Below are positions 6,901-14,262 of a stretch of 18,223 bases of DNA, in pieces. Position numbers and translations under genes: made by a program. The stretch is from Wenzhouxiangellaceae bacterium (lineage in GTDB: Bacteria > Pseudomonadota > Gammaproteobacteria > Xanthomonadales > Wenzhouxiangellaceae): contig JALQZL010000015.1 in the NCBI GenBank assembly GCA_023258355.1, positions 277 through 18,499 of the forward strand. Direction: 5' to 3'. The notes under the pieces are model-generated. The model was not told the DNA's origin, ran no database searches, and saw only the letters and a list, made by a program, of their open reading frames with translations. The first letter of the stretch is position 1; every line of letters begins with the position of its first letter.

Positions 6901-8016
6901 CTATTGGCCAGATGGCTTTTTTGCATGCCGTGCTCTCAGGCGCATGCGTAGATCGTTATCAAACGCGTCGGTGGCTATCCGATCAAATGTCAGCGCCTCA
7001 GCCAAAGTATGAAGCGTCGGTAGATCTGCCATCGATTTCCCCGCCCCCAAGAAAGCGGCTGCTTGATACAGCAGGACTTCATCCACATGCCCGCCACCTA
7101 ACCAAGCACCACTGAGCGTGGGCCCAGCTTCAATGTGGACTTCATTCAGTTCATGCTGACTAAACAATTCAATAACTTCATTAATATCCAAGCCGCCTGC
7201 CTCGTCGGTGGCCAGTTGGTGCCACTCAAGGTGAGCCACCTCACTCACCCACTCAGGCGCCGATACGGCACTCAGTACCCACACCGTGCCCTCACTTTCA
7301 AGTATTTTCGCATGCCGTGGGATTCGACCTTGCGAATCCATGACAACTCTTATGGGCTGCTTTTGGTGAGTCGCCGCCTCGGGCAGACGTGCGTTTAATC
7401 TGGGATTATCTGATAGCACGGTGCCAATACCCGTGACGATGGCGCAAGCCCTCGCGCGCCACCAGTGCACATCTGCCCTTGAGGCCTCGGAGGTAATCCA
7501 CTGAGACTCCCCATTAGGTGCTGTCGCTCGCCCATCTATACTGGCGGCCAATTTCAGCCTGATGTAGGGCCGCCCTGTTTGGTGACGATGCAAAAAGCCG
7601 ATGTTTAGTTCGAAGGCTTGATGCTCACACGCACCGACCACCACCTCGATACCCGAGGCTTTCAGTCGCTCAATACCCTCGCCAGCTGTCCTTGGATCCG
7701 GATCGGCGATGGCAACGACCACGCGAGATACTTTGGCAGCAATCAGTGCTTCGGTACAGGGTGGTGTCCTGCCGTGGTGGTTGCACGGCTCGAGGGTGAC
7801 ATAAGCCACAGCACCCTCAGCTTGATTGCCCGCTTCTTTCAGCGCCATCACCTCGGCATGATCGCCACCAGCATACTCATGCCACCCACGCCCCACAATC
7901 TCTTTGCCACGCACAATCAAACATCCCACGCGAGGATTGGGGCGAGTGGAAAAAAGTCCACGCTCAGCTAGAGACAGTGCCTGTGACATGTAGGCCAGAT
8001 CACTAGAGGCTTCCAT
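6901..8016 (-). CDS. ribD: Bifunctional diaminohydroxyphosphoribosylaminopyrimidine deaminase / 5-amino-6-(5-phosphoribosylamino)uracil reductase
   Basis: RibD carries out the deamination and the NADPH-dependent side-chain reduction that follow GTP cyclohydrolase II in riboflavin synthesis. The N-terminal zinc deaminase domain (about 1-150) shows 'RPNPRVGCLIV', 'HAEVMAL' (zinc His and catalytic Glu) and 'PCNHHGRTPPCTEALI' (two zinc Cys). The reductase domain (about 150-365) shows 'RPYIRLKLAASIDGRAT', 'SQWITSEASR', 'TGIGTVLSDNPRLNARL' and 'HIEAGPTLSGAWL'. At 371 residues it is the usual length. Its start overlaps the nrdR stop by one base (TAATG), implying coupled translation, and ribE follows nine bases after its stop. 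Both active sites look complete. Confidence 0.96.
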   Translation of the reverse strand: MEASSDLAYMSQALSLAERGLFSTRPNPRVGCLIVRGKEIVGRGWHEYAGGDHAEVMALKEAGNQAEGAVAYVTLEPCNHHGRTPPCTEALIAAKVSRVVVAIADPDPRTAGEGIERLKASGIEVVVGACEHQAFELNIGFLHRHQTGRPYIRLKLAASIDGRATAPNGESQWITSEASRADVHWWRARACAIVTGIGTVLSDNPRLNARLPEAATHQKQPIRVVMDSQGRIPRHAKILESEGTVWVLSAVSAPEWVSEVAHLEWHQLATDEAGGLDINEVIELFSQHELNEVHIEAGPTLSGAWLGGGHVDEVLLYQAAAFLGAGKSMADLPTLHTLAEALTFDRIATDAFDNDLRMRLRARHAKKPSGQ

Positions 8017-8561
8017 TACTTGGCTTGTCCGGTTAATTCAGTGCCCTGTTCTGGGTCCTCTTCCATTTCTCTTAGGAGAGAAAATTGACGCGCGTCAAGG
8101 GTACCCGGTCGATCTCGCTCGAGTCGCTCTATTTCTTCTCTAAAAGCTTGGACATCCTCAAAGCGTCGGTACACCGATGCGAACCGAACATAAGCGACCT
8201 GATCTAACCGCGCCAATTCCTCGGCTACCCATCCCCCCAGTTCTTGACTTGATATCTCTGGCTCTTCCAGGGTTCTGATGCGTCGCACCAATTTGCGAAG
8301 CGAGCGCTCAATGGCTTGCGTCTCGACTGGTCGCTTCTCCAAAGCCTTTTGAATGCCATGTCTCAACTTATCTTCATCAAAGAGCTCTCGAGAACCATCG
8401 ACTTTGATCACATTGGGCGCTTTGAGTGCAGGTGTCTCATAAGTATTGAAACGAGCACCGCACTCCCCGCATTCGCGTCGGCGTCTGATTTGAAAACCAT
8501 CAGTGGCCAGACGACTGTCTACCACACGGGTATCGACATGATTACAGAATGGACACCACAT
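8016..8561 (-). CDS. nrdR: Transcriptional repressor NrdR
   Basis: NrdR is the (d)ATP-sensing repressor of ribonucleotide reductase operons and binds NrdR boxes. The 181-residue protein has the N-terminal zinc ribbon (Cys3, Cys6, Cys31, Cys34 in 'MWCPFC' and 'RRRRECGECGARF') with the signature 'DSRLATDGFQIRRRREC'. An ATP-cone domain follows (about residues 50-140: 'NVIKVDGSRELFDEDKLRHG', 'VAYVRFASVYRRFEDVQAF'). Most family members end about here at 150-160 residues. This one carries an extra charged tail of roughly 30 residues ending 'EDPEQGTELTGQAK'. Location between glyA and ribD is the usual gammaproteobacterial place. I see no NrdR boxes or nrd genes in the window, so its targets are elsewhere. 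Confidence 0.95.
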   Translation of the reverse strand: MWCPFCNHVDTRVVDSRLATDGFQIRRRRECGECGARFNTYETPALKAPNVIKVDGSRELFDEDKLRHGIQKALEKRPVETQAIERSLRKLVRRIRTLEEPEISSQELGGWVAEELARLDQVAYVRFASVYRRFEDVQAFREEIERLERDRPGTLDARQFSLLREMEEDPEQGTELTGQAK

Positions 8562-8573
8562 CAGCTGAGCTAC

Positions 8574-9842
8574 TTAGAAGGCGTATTGCTCATAGACAGG
8601 ATATTGCCGACACAATGCAATAGCACCTTGTTTTACCTTTTCATGCACCTCAGCATTCCCCAAGTGATCGGTCAAATCACACATCAAATGGGCCAGTGTT
8701 TCACACTCACGCTCACCAAATCCCCGGGTGGTCACTGCGGGGGTGCCGATACGAAGTCCAGAGGTGACAAACGGTGATCGGGGTTCACCAGGGACGGTGT
8801 TTTTGTTGGCTGTGATATGCGCCTCACCCAGCGCCTCTTCCACCTCTTTCCCCGTTAAATCTTTATCGATCAGATCCACCAAAAATAGATGGTTATCCGT
8901 GCCACCAGACACCACCTTGTAACCCCGCTCGATGAAGACATTGGCCATGGCTTGGGCATTTTTGATCACACGCTTCTGATAGTCCTTGAACGCAGGCTCA
9001 AGCGCTTCTTTGAAAGCCACCGCCTTGGCTGCAATCACATGCATTAAAGGCCCGCCCTGACAGCCAGGAAACACCAGCGAGTTAAATTTCTTGGTGATGG
9101 CCTCATCCAATCCTTTTGACAGAATAATGCCTCCACGAGGTCCCCTCAGTGTCTTGTGCGTCGTGGATGTCACCACGTGCGCATGAGGCACCGGACTGGG
9201 GTAGACACCGGCTGCGACAAGCCCGGCAATGTGCGCCATATCGACTAAGAACCAAGCACCCACCTCATCGGCAATGGTCCGCATGCGTGCCCAATCGACG
9301 ATACGAGAATATGCCGAAAATCCACCAATAATCAGCTTGGGTTTGTGTTCATGCGCCAATTGAGCCATCTGGTCATAATCAATTTCACCAGTGTCGTGAT
9401 TCAGCCCATAATGCACTGCATTGAACAGCCGGCCAGAGAAGTTCACCTTAGCGCCGTGCGTCAAGTGCCCACCTTCGGAGAGATCCATGCCGAGGATAGT
9501 GTCTCCCGCCTCCAGAAGTGCCAAAAAAACGGCTTGATTGGCTTGGGACCCCGAGTGAGGCTGGACATTGGCATAATCCGCATCAAAGAGTGCTTTGAGT
9601 CGGTCTATGGCAAGATTTTCAGCCACATCCACATACTCGCATCCGCCATAGTAACGTCGTCCTGGGTAACCCTCGGCATATTTGTTGGTCAACACGGACC
9701 CTTGGACCGCCATTACTCGCGGACTGGCGTAGTTCTCGGAGGCAATCAGCTCAATGTGATCTTCTTGACGCTTTTGCTCTGAAACGATGGCACTTAAGAG
9801 CGCGTCATCAAAATCATCGAGGACATATTGCTTATCAAACAT
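8574..9842 (-). CDS. glyA: Serine hydroxymethyltransferase
   Basis: GlyA interconverts serine and glycine with tetrahydrofolate and is the main source of one-carbon units. The 422-residue protein is a typical fold-type I PLP enzyme: 'IELIASENYASPRVMAVQGS', 'NKYAEGYPGRRYYGGCEYVD', 'QPHSGSQANQAV', the aspartate loop 'LVDMAHIAGLVAAG', and the PLP lysine in 'VVTSTTHKTLRGPRGG' (Lys230). E. coli GlyA has 417 residues with Lys229. The gene ends 12 bases before nrdR. Upstream, 64 bases separate it from the alkB stop. That gap holds a tandem CATAGG and only a weak ATGACA -35-like element (9894-9899, minus strand), so I cannot tell whether glyA has its own promoter or is read from alkB. No glycine riboswitch-like structure is apparent. 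Confidence 0.97.
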   Translation of the reverse strand: MFDKQYVLDDFDDALLSAIVSEQKRQEDHIELIASENYASPRVMAVQGSVLTNKYAEGYPGRRYYGGCEYVDVAENLAIDRLKALFDADYANVQPHSGSQANQAVFLALLEAGDTILGMDLSEGGHLTHGAKVNFSGRLFNAVHYGLNHDTGEIDYDQMAQLAHEHKPKLIIGGFSAYSRIVDWARMRTIADEVGAWFLVDMAHIAGLVAAGVYPSPVPHAHVVTSTTHKTLRGPRGGIILSKGLDEAITKKFNSLVFPGCQGGPLMHVIAAKAVAFKEALEPAFKDYQKRVIKNAQAMANVFIERGYKVVSGGTDNHLFLVDLIDKDLTGKEVEEALGEAHITANKNTVPGEPRSPFVTSGLRIGTPAVTTRGFGERECETLAHLMCDLTDHLGNAEVHEKVKQGAIALCRQYPVYEQYAF

Positions 9843-9906
9843 TGGTCTTTCATCCCAGTGATATCAACCCTATGCCTATGGTATCACCGACCCTGTCATC
9901 ACCGCC

Positions 9907-11085
9907 TCATTCTGAGCGGTTGATAAGGCTCAAATCGCCACGGACATGAGGCAAAGCAAGGAGTTTGGCGTCCATGACTTTAAACCAAAGGGGCGGGAAA
10001 TAGGCCAATAAATACATGCCAAAATAGCCACTGGGTAGCCTTGGGACATCTTCAAAGTCCCTCAGGGATTGATACCGTCTTTGAGGGTGGGCATGGTGAT
10101 CAGAATGGCGCTCTAGGTGGAAAAGCAGCAGGTTTGAGCAAACATGGTTGCTGTTCCATGAATGATGAGGCTGGCAGCGCTCATATTGGCCCTGATCGTC
10201 CTTTTGGCGCAGTAACCCATAGTGCTCGATGTAATTGGCGCTGGTTAGCTGAAACCAAGCGAAGGCATTATGGATGATCAAGAAAATAAGTCCTGGCCAG
10301 CCCAGCGCGAGTACCAGCCCACCTTGAAGGACAAGGCTGATGGCATAGGACTGCAAGATCTCATTGCGCCAAGTGAATAATGCATGCCCTCGGCGGGCCA
10401 GCCGCGTTTTTTCAATCCGCCAAGCCCTAACGAAAGTGCCTGGAATTTCTCGAAGCGCAAACCTGTAAATCGATTCTCCCATGCGTGCGGATGCGGGATC
10501 TTCAGGTGTTGCGACGTGCTTGTGGTGCCCAAAATTATGCTCAATCGAGAAATGACCATACCAAGGGACAGCCAAAGCAAATCGAGCAAACCACTGATCA
10601 AGACGTGTGCGTTTGTGCCCCATCTCATGGGCAGTATTCACCGCAAAACCACCCGCCAGCCCTGCTGTCAGGGCAATAACCACCCACCCAAAAATACTGA
10701 GATTAGCGGTCACCACGAAGACAGCAGATCCTATCAGCGCAATATAGTGCAGAGGCACTGTCACCCAAGTCAAAAGACGATAGTAAAGATCATCTTCCAG
10801 TTCTGGGACGATTTCTTCAGGTGGGTTTGATGAGTCTTCTCCCAACCAATAATCTAATAAGGGCACACCCAGATAGCTGAGCACCAAGGGAATGAGTAAG
10901 GCAGCCTCATGGCCGATGATCAGGTACAGCCCAATGGCGTAAAGTGGGAATAAGGGGTAGAACACGGAAGCTAACCACCACAGCCGCTTCTTGTCTCGGA
11001 AGACCACTTGTTCACCTTGGCCATGCTTCACTGGGTATTCGCGAAATAAAAAATGATGCAAACTGCCAACCGCACGCATAATCAT
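9907..11085 (-). CDS. alkB: Alkane 1-monooxygenase AlkB (integral-membrane di-iron hydroxylase)
   Basis: AlkB hydroxylates the terminal carbon of medium-chain n-alkanes, using electrons from rubredoxin. All four histidine motifs are present: 'HEMGHK' (His153), 'EHNFGHHKHVATPEDPAS' (His183), 'NYIEHYGLLR', and 'LERHSDHHAHPQRRYQSLR' (His327). Hydrophobic membrane helices precede and separate them. The HYG motif and the 'HSDHHAHP' string fit AlkB rather than fatty-acid desaturases; a related xylene monooxygenase (XylM) is the nearest alternative. I start at ATG 11085 because a strong AAGGAG (11093-11098) lies seven bases upstream. A GTG at 11091 would be one base from it. Length is then 392 residues, normal for the family. 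No rubredoxin, rubredoxin reductase or alkS/alkR regulator is nearby, so partners must be elsewhere. It is on the same strand as glyA but functionally unrelated. Confidence 0.93.
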   Translation of the reverse strand: MIMRAVGSLHHFLFREYPVKHGQGEQVVFRDKKRLWWLASVFYPLFPLYAIGLYLIIGHEAALLIPLVLSYLGVPLLDYWLGEDSSNPPEEIVPELEDDLYYRLLTWVTVPLHYIALIGSAVFVVTANLSIFGWVVIALTAGLAGGFAVNTAHEMGHKRTRLDQWFARFALAVPWYGHFSIEHNFGHHKHVATPEDPASARMGESIYRFALREIPGTFVRAWRIEKTRLARRGHALFTWRNEILQSYAISLVLQGGLVLALGWPGLIFLIIHNAFAWFQLTSANYIEHYGLLRQKDDQGQYERCQPHHSWNSNHVCSNLLLFHLERHSDHHAHPQRRYQSLRDFEDVPRLPSGYFGMYLLAYFPPLWFKVMDAKLLALPHVRGDLSLINRSE

Positions 11086-11245
11086 GCCCACACTCCTTTA
11101 TCTAGACGCCTGGTGTGCATAAATTCCTTCACCGTCCGTTGATTCTAGCAACAACCTGAGGGGGTTGTGATGGTTTACAATCGGGTCATTGTGGATGGCG
11201 GGGTGTATTTGTGAGTCAGAAGAAGGGGATTTCAGGGCAATGACT
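11086..11245. other. Divergent intergenic region between alkB and rfaH
   Basis: At 160 bases this is the longest non-coding stretch of the window. It holds the alkB ribosome-binding site (AAGGAG, minus strand, 11093-11098), a TAGAAT hexamer readable on the minus strand (11142-11147) with a poor -35, the inverted repeat and TACAAT described separately, and the rfaH leader. It must drive both alkB and the rfaH group. I see no small gene, tRNA or recognisable riboswitch in it, and no confident match to an alkane-responsive operator. Confidence 0.6.
11151..11181 (+). promoter_or_regulatory. Inverted repeat plus -10-like element ahead of rfaH
   Basis: A perfect six-base inverted repeat ACAACC / GGTTGT (11151-11156 and 11163-11168, six-base spacer) is followed eight bases later by TACAAT (11176-11181), a good -10-like hexamer about 60 bases before the rfaH start. 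No acceptable -35 exists at 16-18 bases; the inverted repeat occupies that place instead. That arrangement would suit a site for a regulator. It could equally be chance, or a small stem-loop if transcription begins further upstream. The same 160-base region must also hold the alkB promoter on the other strand. Confidence 0.3.
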
Positions 11246-11773
11246 ATGCCAATTCAGCGCAAAGAAGAGCCCGAACGTTACTGGCATGCGGTTTTTTGTA
11301 AGCCGCTTCAGGATGCTAGAGCCGAACAAAACCTTCTAAATCAAGGGTTTGAAGTCTTTCGGCCCAAAACCAAAAATCGCAAAAAAACAGGAGACCGTCG
11401 GCGTATCAGCATCGAATCGCTGTTTCCGCGCTACCTTTTCGTCAGGCTCGGTCGAACGGGTGAAGACTGGTCACCCATCAGATCGACGTTTGGGGCGATC
11501 GGCTTAGTTAAGGTGGGCCAAGATGTCCCAATCGTCCCAGACCCTGTCATTGAATCATTGAGATTGCGCTGTGTTGAGTCGGACATTATCGATCTGACAG
11601 GCGCCATTGATTACCGAGAAGATGATCCCATCGAAATTATCGATGGGCCCTGCGCTGGTTACCGTGCGCTGTTCAAAGCGCGCACCAAAGAAGAACGCGT
11701 GGTTGTACTTCTCAAATTACTCTCTCATGAACGAAAAATCGAAGTGCCCGAAGAATATATCCGTAAAGTTTAG
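11246..11773 (+). CDS. rfaH: RfaH-type transcription/translation regulatory factor (NusG paralogue)
   Basis: RfaH proteins are NusG paralogues loaded at ops elements. They suppress Rho termination and recruit ribosomes for long LPS, capsule or pilus operons. The N-terminal NGN domain shows 'WHAVFCKPLQDARAEQNLLNQGFEVFRP', a basic linker 'KTKNRKKTGDRRR', 'ESLFPRYLFVRL', 'IRSTFGAIGLVKVG' and 'PDPVIESLR'. The C-terminal KOW domain shows 'DDPIEIIDGPCAGYRALF' and 'VVLLKLLSHERKIEVPEEYI'. E. coli RfaH has 162 residues, against 175 here. I choose ATG 11246, preceded by AGGG (11234-11237) at eight bases. ATG 11240 is the alternative, and an upstream TTG at 11189 would add residues unlike the family. 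Only 20 bases separate it from manB on the same strand, so it probably leads a small polysaccharide operon. It could be an operon-specific NusG-like protein rather than a true RfaH orthologue. Confidence 0.85.
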   Translation: MPIQRKEEPERYWHAVFCKPLQDARAEQNLLNQGFEVFRPKTKNRKKTGDRRRISIESLFPRYLFVRLGRTGEDWSPIRSTFGAIGLVKVGQDVPIVPDPVIESLRLRCVESDIIDLTGAIDYREDDPIEIIDGPCAGYRALFKARTKEERVVVLLKLLSHERKIEVPEEYIRKV

Positions 11774-11793
11774 TCACAAGGACAAATTGGATC

Positions 11794-13167
11794 ATGGCTC
11801 AGCTCGAACACTCTCCATTCAAGGCCTATGACATTCGTGGTCAGGTACCTAGCCAATTAAATCCAGAGCGTGCTCATGCGATTGGTAAGGCTTATGCTCA
11901 AGTCATTAAACCTGAGGGGCCTGTGGCGGTAGGCCGTGACATGCGTCTGTCTAGTGACTCACTGGCTGATGCTTTGATTGCAGGCCTCAATTCTCAGGGC
12001 ATCGATACTGTCGATATCGGCTTGTGTGGGACTGAGCTCGTTTACCACGCAGCCAGTCGCCCGGGTATGGGTGGCGGCATTATGGTGACGGCAAGTCACA
12101 ATCCTGCTGATTACAATGGCATGAAGATGGTCCGTCAGGGTGCCATCCCCATCAGCGCAGACACTGGCCTCGTGCAGATTGAAGAGGTGGTCGCCACACA
12201 GGCATGGGTGCCCCCACCCGAACGGGATGGCGTGAATACTCAGGAGGATGTCACGGCCGAATATGTCCAGCGCATGCTCACTGTGGTCGATGTCACGAAG
12301 CTTAAGCCTTTGAAGATCGTGGTCAATGCCGGCAATGGCACAGCGGGACCTTTCTTTGATCAAATCGTGGAAACACTGCCATTTGAAGTGATCCGATTAC
12401 ATCATGCACCTGATGGCACCTTCCCCAATGGTGTTCCCAATCCCCTGCTTCCAGAGAATCGTGCCGAGACAGCCGCCGCAGTGGTTGAGGCCGGCGCAGA
12501 CTTTGGTGTGGCCTGGGATGGTGATTTTGACCGATGTTTCTTTTTTGACCACACCGGCCGATTCATCGAGGGTTATTACTTGGTGGGTTTGTTCGCCGCC
12601 CAGCTCCTTAAATCCTCGCCATCGGAAAAAATTGTCCTTGATCCACGGCTGACCTGGAATACATTAGATGAGGTTCGTAAAGCCGGTGGCACACCTTTGA
12701 TCAACAAGAGCGGCCATGCCTTCATTAAAGAGCGCATGCGCAAGGAGTCTGCCATTTATGGGGGCGAAATGTCTGCTCACCATTACTTCAGAGACTTCTC
12801 TTATTGCGATAGCGGCATGATCCCTTGGCTATTGTTGGCTCAAAATATCTCAGAATCTGGACAAACACTTGCCGAGCTTGTTGATCAACGTATCAATGCC
12901 TATCCATGCAGTGGTGAGATCAACTTCAGTGTTGAGGATACCCAACAGGTGATTGACCAAGTCCTACAAAGATATCAGCCACTGAATCCAACTATTGATC
13001 GCACGGATGGGATCAGTTTGGAATTTGAGACTTGGCGGTTCAACCTCCGCGCTTCAAATACTGAACCAGTGATCAGGCTTAACGTTGAGACGCGCCAAGA
13101 TGCTGCGTTGTTAGAAGAAAAAACGAATGAACTATCCAGCTTCATTCAAAGCTTTGGAAAAGGATAA
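11794..13167 (+). CDS. manB: Phosphomannomutase ManB (CpsG type)
   Basis: ManB interconverts mannose 6-phosphate and mannose 1-phosphate, the precursor of GDP-mannose for O-antigen, colanic-acid-like or other exopolysaccharides. The 457-residue protein matches the length of E. coli CpsG (456) and all four active-site loops. These are the phosphoserine loop 'TASHNPADYNGMKMV' (Ser101), the metal loop 'DGDFDRCFFFD' (from Asp242), the sugar-specificity loop 'GGEMSAHHYFRDFSYCDSG', and the phosphate loop 'RASNTEPVIRLNVE' (from Arg419). The N-terminal 'FKAYDIRG' is also typical. The high similarity to CpsG favours mannose over a general phosphoglucomutase, although AlgC-like dual activity cannot be excluded. 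An AAGGA lies 11 bases before the start. It follows rfaH by 20 bases and is followed closely by the epimerase gene. GDP-mannose pyrophosphorylase (manC) is not in the window. Confidence 0.93.
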   Translation: MAQLEHSPFKAYDIRGQVPSQLNPERAHAIGKAYAQVIKPEGPVAVGRDMRLSSDSLADALIAGLNSQGIDTVDIGLCGTELVYHAASRPGMGGGIMVTASHNPADYNGMKMVRQGAIPISADTGLVQIEEVVATQAWVPPPERDGVNTQEDVTAEYVQRMLTVVDVTKLKPLKIVVNAGNGTAGPFFDQIVETLPFEVIRLHHAPDGTFPNGVPNPLLPENRAETAAAVVEAGADFGVAWDGDFDRCFFFDHTGRFIEGYYLVGLFAAQLLKSSPSEKIVLDPRLTWNTLDEVRKAGGTPLINKSGHAFIKERMRKESAIYGGEMSAHHYFRDFSYCDSGMIPWLLLAQNISESGQTLAELVDQRINAYPCSGEINFSVEDTQQVIDQVLQRYQPLNPTIDRTDGISLEFETWRFNLRASNTEPVIRLNVETRQDAALLEEKTNELSSFIQSFGKG

Positions 13168-13174
13168 GGACACA

Positions 13175-14197
13175 TTGAGCGACTCACCTAAAAATATTCT
13201 TGTCACTGGCACGGCGGGTTTTATTGGCTCTCATGTGGCTCATCGATTGCTTGACCAAGGCCACACGGTCACTGGAATAGATAATCTAAATGACTACTAT
13301 GATGTCAATCTCAAAAAGGCCAGATTAGCTCGTTTGACCGAAAGACCAAATTATCAACATGCACTTATCGACCTGTGTGACCGAGACGCGATTGATGCGG
13401 TCTTTCAAAAGCATCAGCCTCAGCGGGTCATCCACCTTGCAGCTCAAGCAGGTGTCAGGTATGCAGCCACCAACCCCCACGCCTATACCAGCGCAAATGT
13501 CACTGGTTTCCTACATATTTTGGAGGGCGCGCGTCATTTCCCTGTTGAGCATCTTGTCTATGCGTCCACCAGCTCTGTCTATGGCGCCAATACAGCCATG
13601 CCATTTCGGGAGGACCAGAGTACCGAGCATCCTTTAACCCTTTATGCTGCAACGAAAAAGGCCAATGAAATGATGGCGCATAGTTACGCCCATCTCTATG
13701 ATATTCCATGCACTGGATTGCGGTTTTTTACTGTTTATGGTCCCTGGGGCCGCCCTGATATGGCCTTATTCTTGTTTACACGTGCCATTTTGGCTGGCGA
13801 GCCAATTAAAGTCTTTAATCATGGTCACCATAAAAGAAGCTTTACCTACATTGATGATATCGTGGATGGCGTGGTGTCAATTAGCGAGCGTCCTGCCATG
13901 GCTGATCCGTCATGGAACGGCAATCACCCAAACCCGGCGACCTCATCAGCGCCCTATCGCTTGTTCAACATTGGCAACCAAGAGCCCGTAGAACTCCTTC
14001 GCTATATTGAGGTGTTAGAGGAATGCCTTGGCCTGTCGGCCACCATGGAACTCCTCCCTCTACAACCAGGCGATGTGCCTGATACAGAGGCCGATGTCAG
14101 TACCCTGTCTGAGGTAACTGGGCTGATACCCAAAGTGCCTGTTGAAGAAGGTGTCAGGAAGTTTGTCGAGTGGTACCGGGCGTACTACCAAGTCTAG
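13175..14197 (+). CDS. UDP-glucuronate 4-epimerase (extended SDR, NAD-dependent)
   Basis: This enzyme interconverts UDP-glucuronate and UDP-galacturonate for LPS or capsule synthesis. It shows the NAD-binding 'LVTGTAGFIGSH', then 'DNLNDYYDVNLKKARL', which is characteristic of this subfamily. It also has the catalytic 'STSSVYG' and YxxxK (Tyr157, Lys161 in 'YAATKKANE'), 'RFFTVYGPWGRPDMALFLF', 'RSFTYIDDIVDGV' and 'APYRLFNIGNQEPVEL'. I favour the TTG start at 13175. It gives 340 residues (family about 335) and lies after AAGGATAAGGA (13160-13170), seven bases beyond the manB stop. The alternative ATG at 13127 adds 16 non-family residues and overlaps manB by 41 bases. A plain UDP-glucose 4-epimerase (GalE) is less likely given the signature motifs. 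The downstream 65 bases to the convergent DUF885 gene contain only weak hairpins and no clear terminator. Confidence 0.88.
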   Translation: MSDSPKNILVTGTAGFIGSHVAHRLLDQGHTVTGIDNLNDYYDVNLKKARLARLTERPNYQHALIDLCDRDAIDAVFQKHQPQRVIHLAAQAGVRYAATNPHAYTSANVTGFLHILEGARHFPVEHLVYASTSSVYGANTAMPFREDQSTEHPLTLYAATKKANEMMAHSYAHLYDIPCTGLRFFTVYGPWGRPDMALFLFTRAILAGEPIKVFNHGHHKRSFTYIDDIVDGVVSISERPAMADPSWNGNHPNPATSSAPYRLFNIGNQEPVELLRYIEVLEECLGLSATMELLPLQPGDVPDTEADVSTLSEVTGLIPKVPVEEGVRKFVEWYRAYYQV

Positions 14198-14262
14198 GCC
14201 AGTAGACGCCCTGTTCTCTGAATTTTGAGAATCTCCACTCTCAGCCCGCGTGACAGATTCCC

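Noticed and set aside
8316..8777. 153-codon plus-strand frame across nrdR and glyA
   Set aside because: Antisense to conserved coding sequence, no recognisable domain and no promoter.
9345..9782. 145-codon plus-strand frame inside glyA
   Set aside because: Mirror of the conserved glyA codons; no start signal and no family resemblance.
11197..11207. GGCGGGGTGTA as a possible ops element for RfaH
   Set aside because: Only the first five bases match the ops consensus GGCGGTAGCGT; the TAG core needed for RfaH loading is missing.
11189..11245. Upstream TTG start for the RfaH-type gene
   Set aside because: The added residues are unlike the family and the TTG has no good ribosome-binding site; ATG 11246 has AGGG at a proper distance.
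14214..14231. TTCTC / GAGAA hairpin between the epimerase and DUF885 genes as a terminator
   Set aside because: Five-base-pair stem with an eight-base loop and no T-run on either strand; too weak to call.
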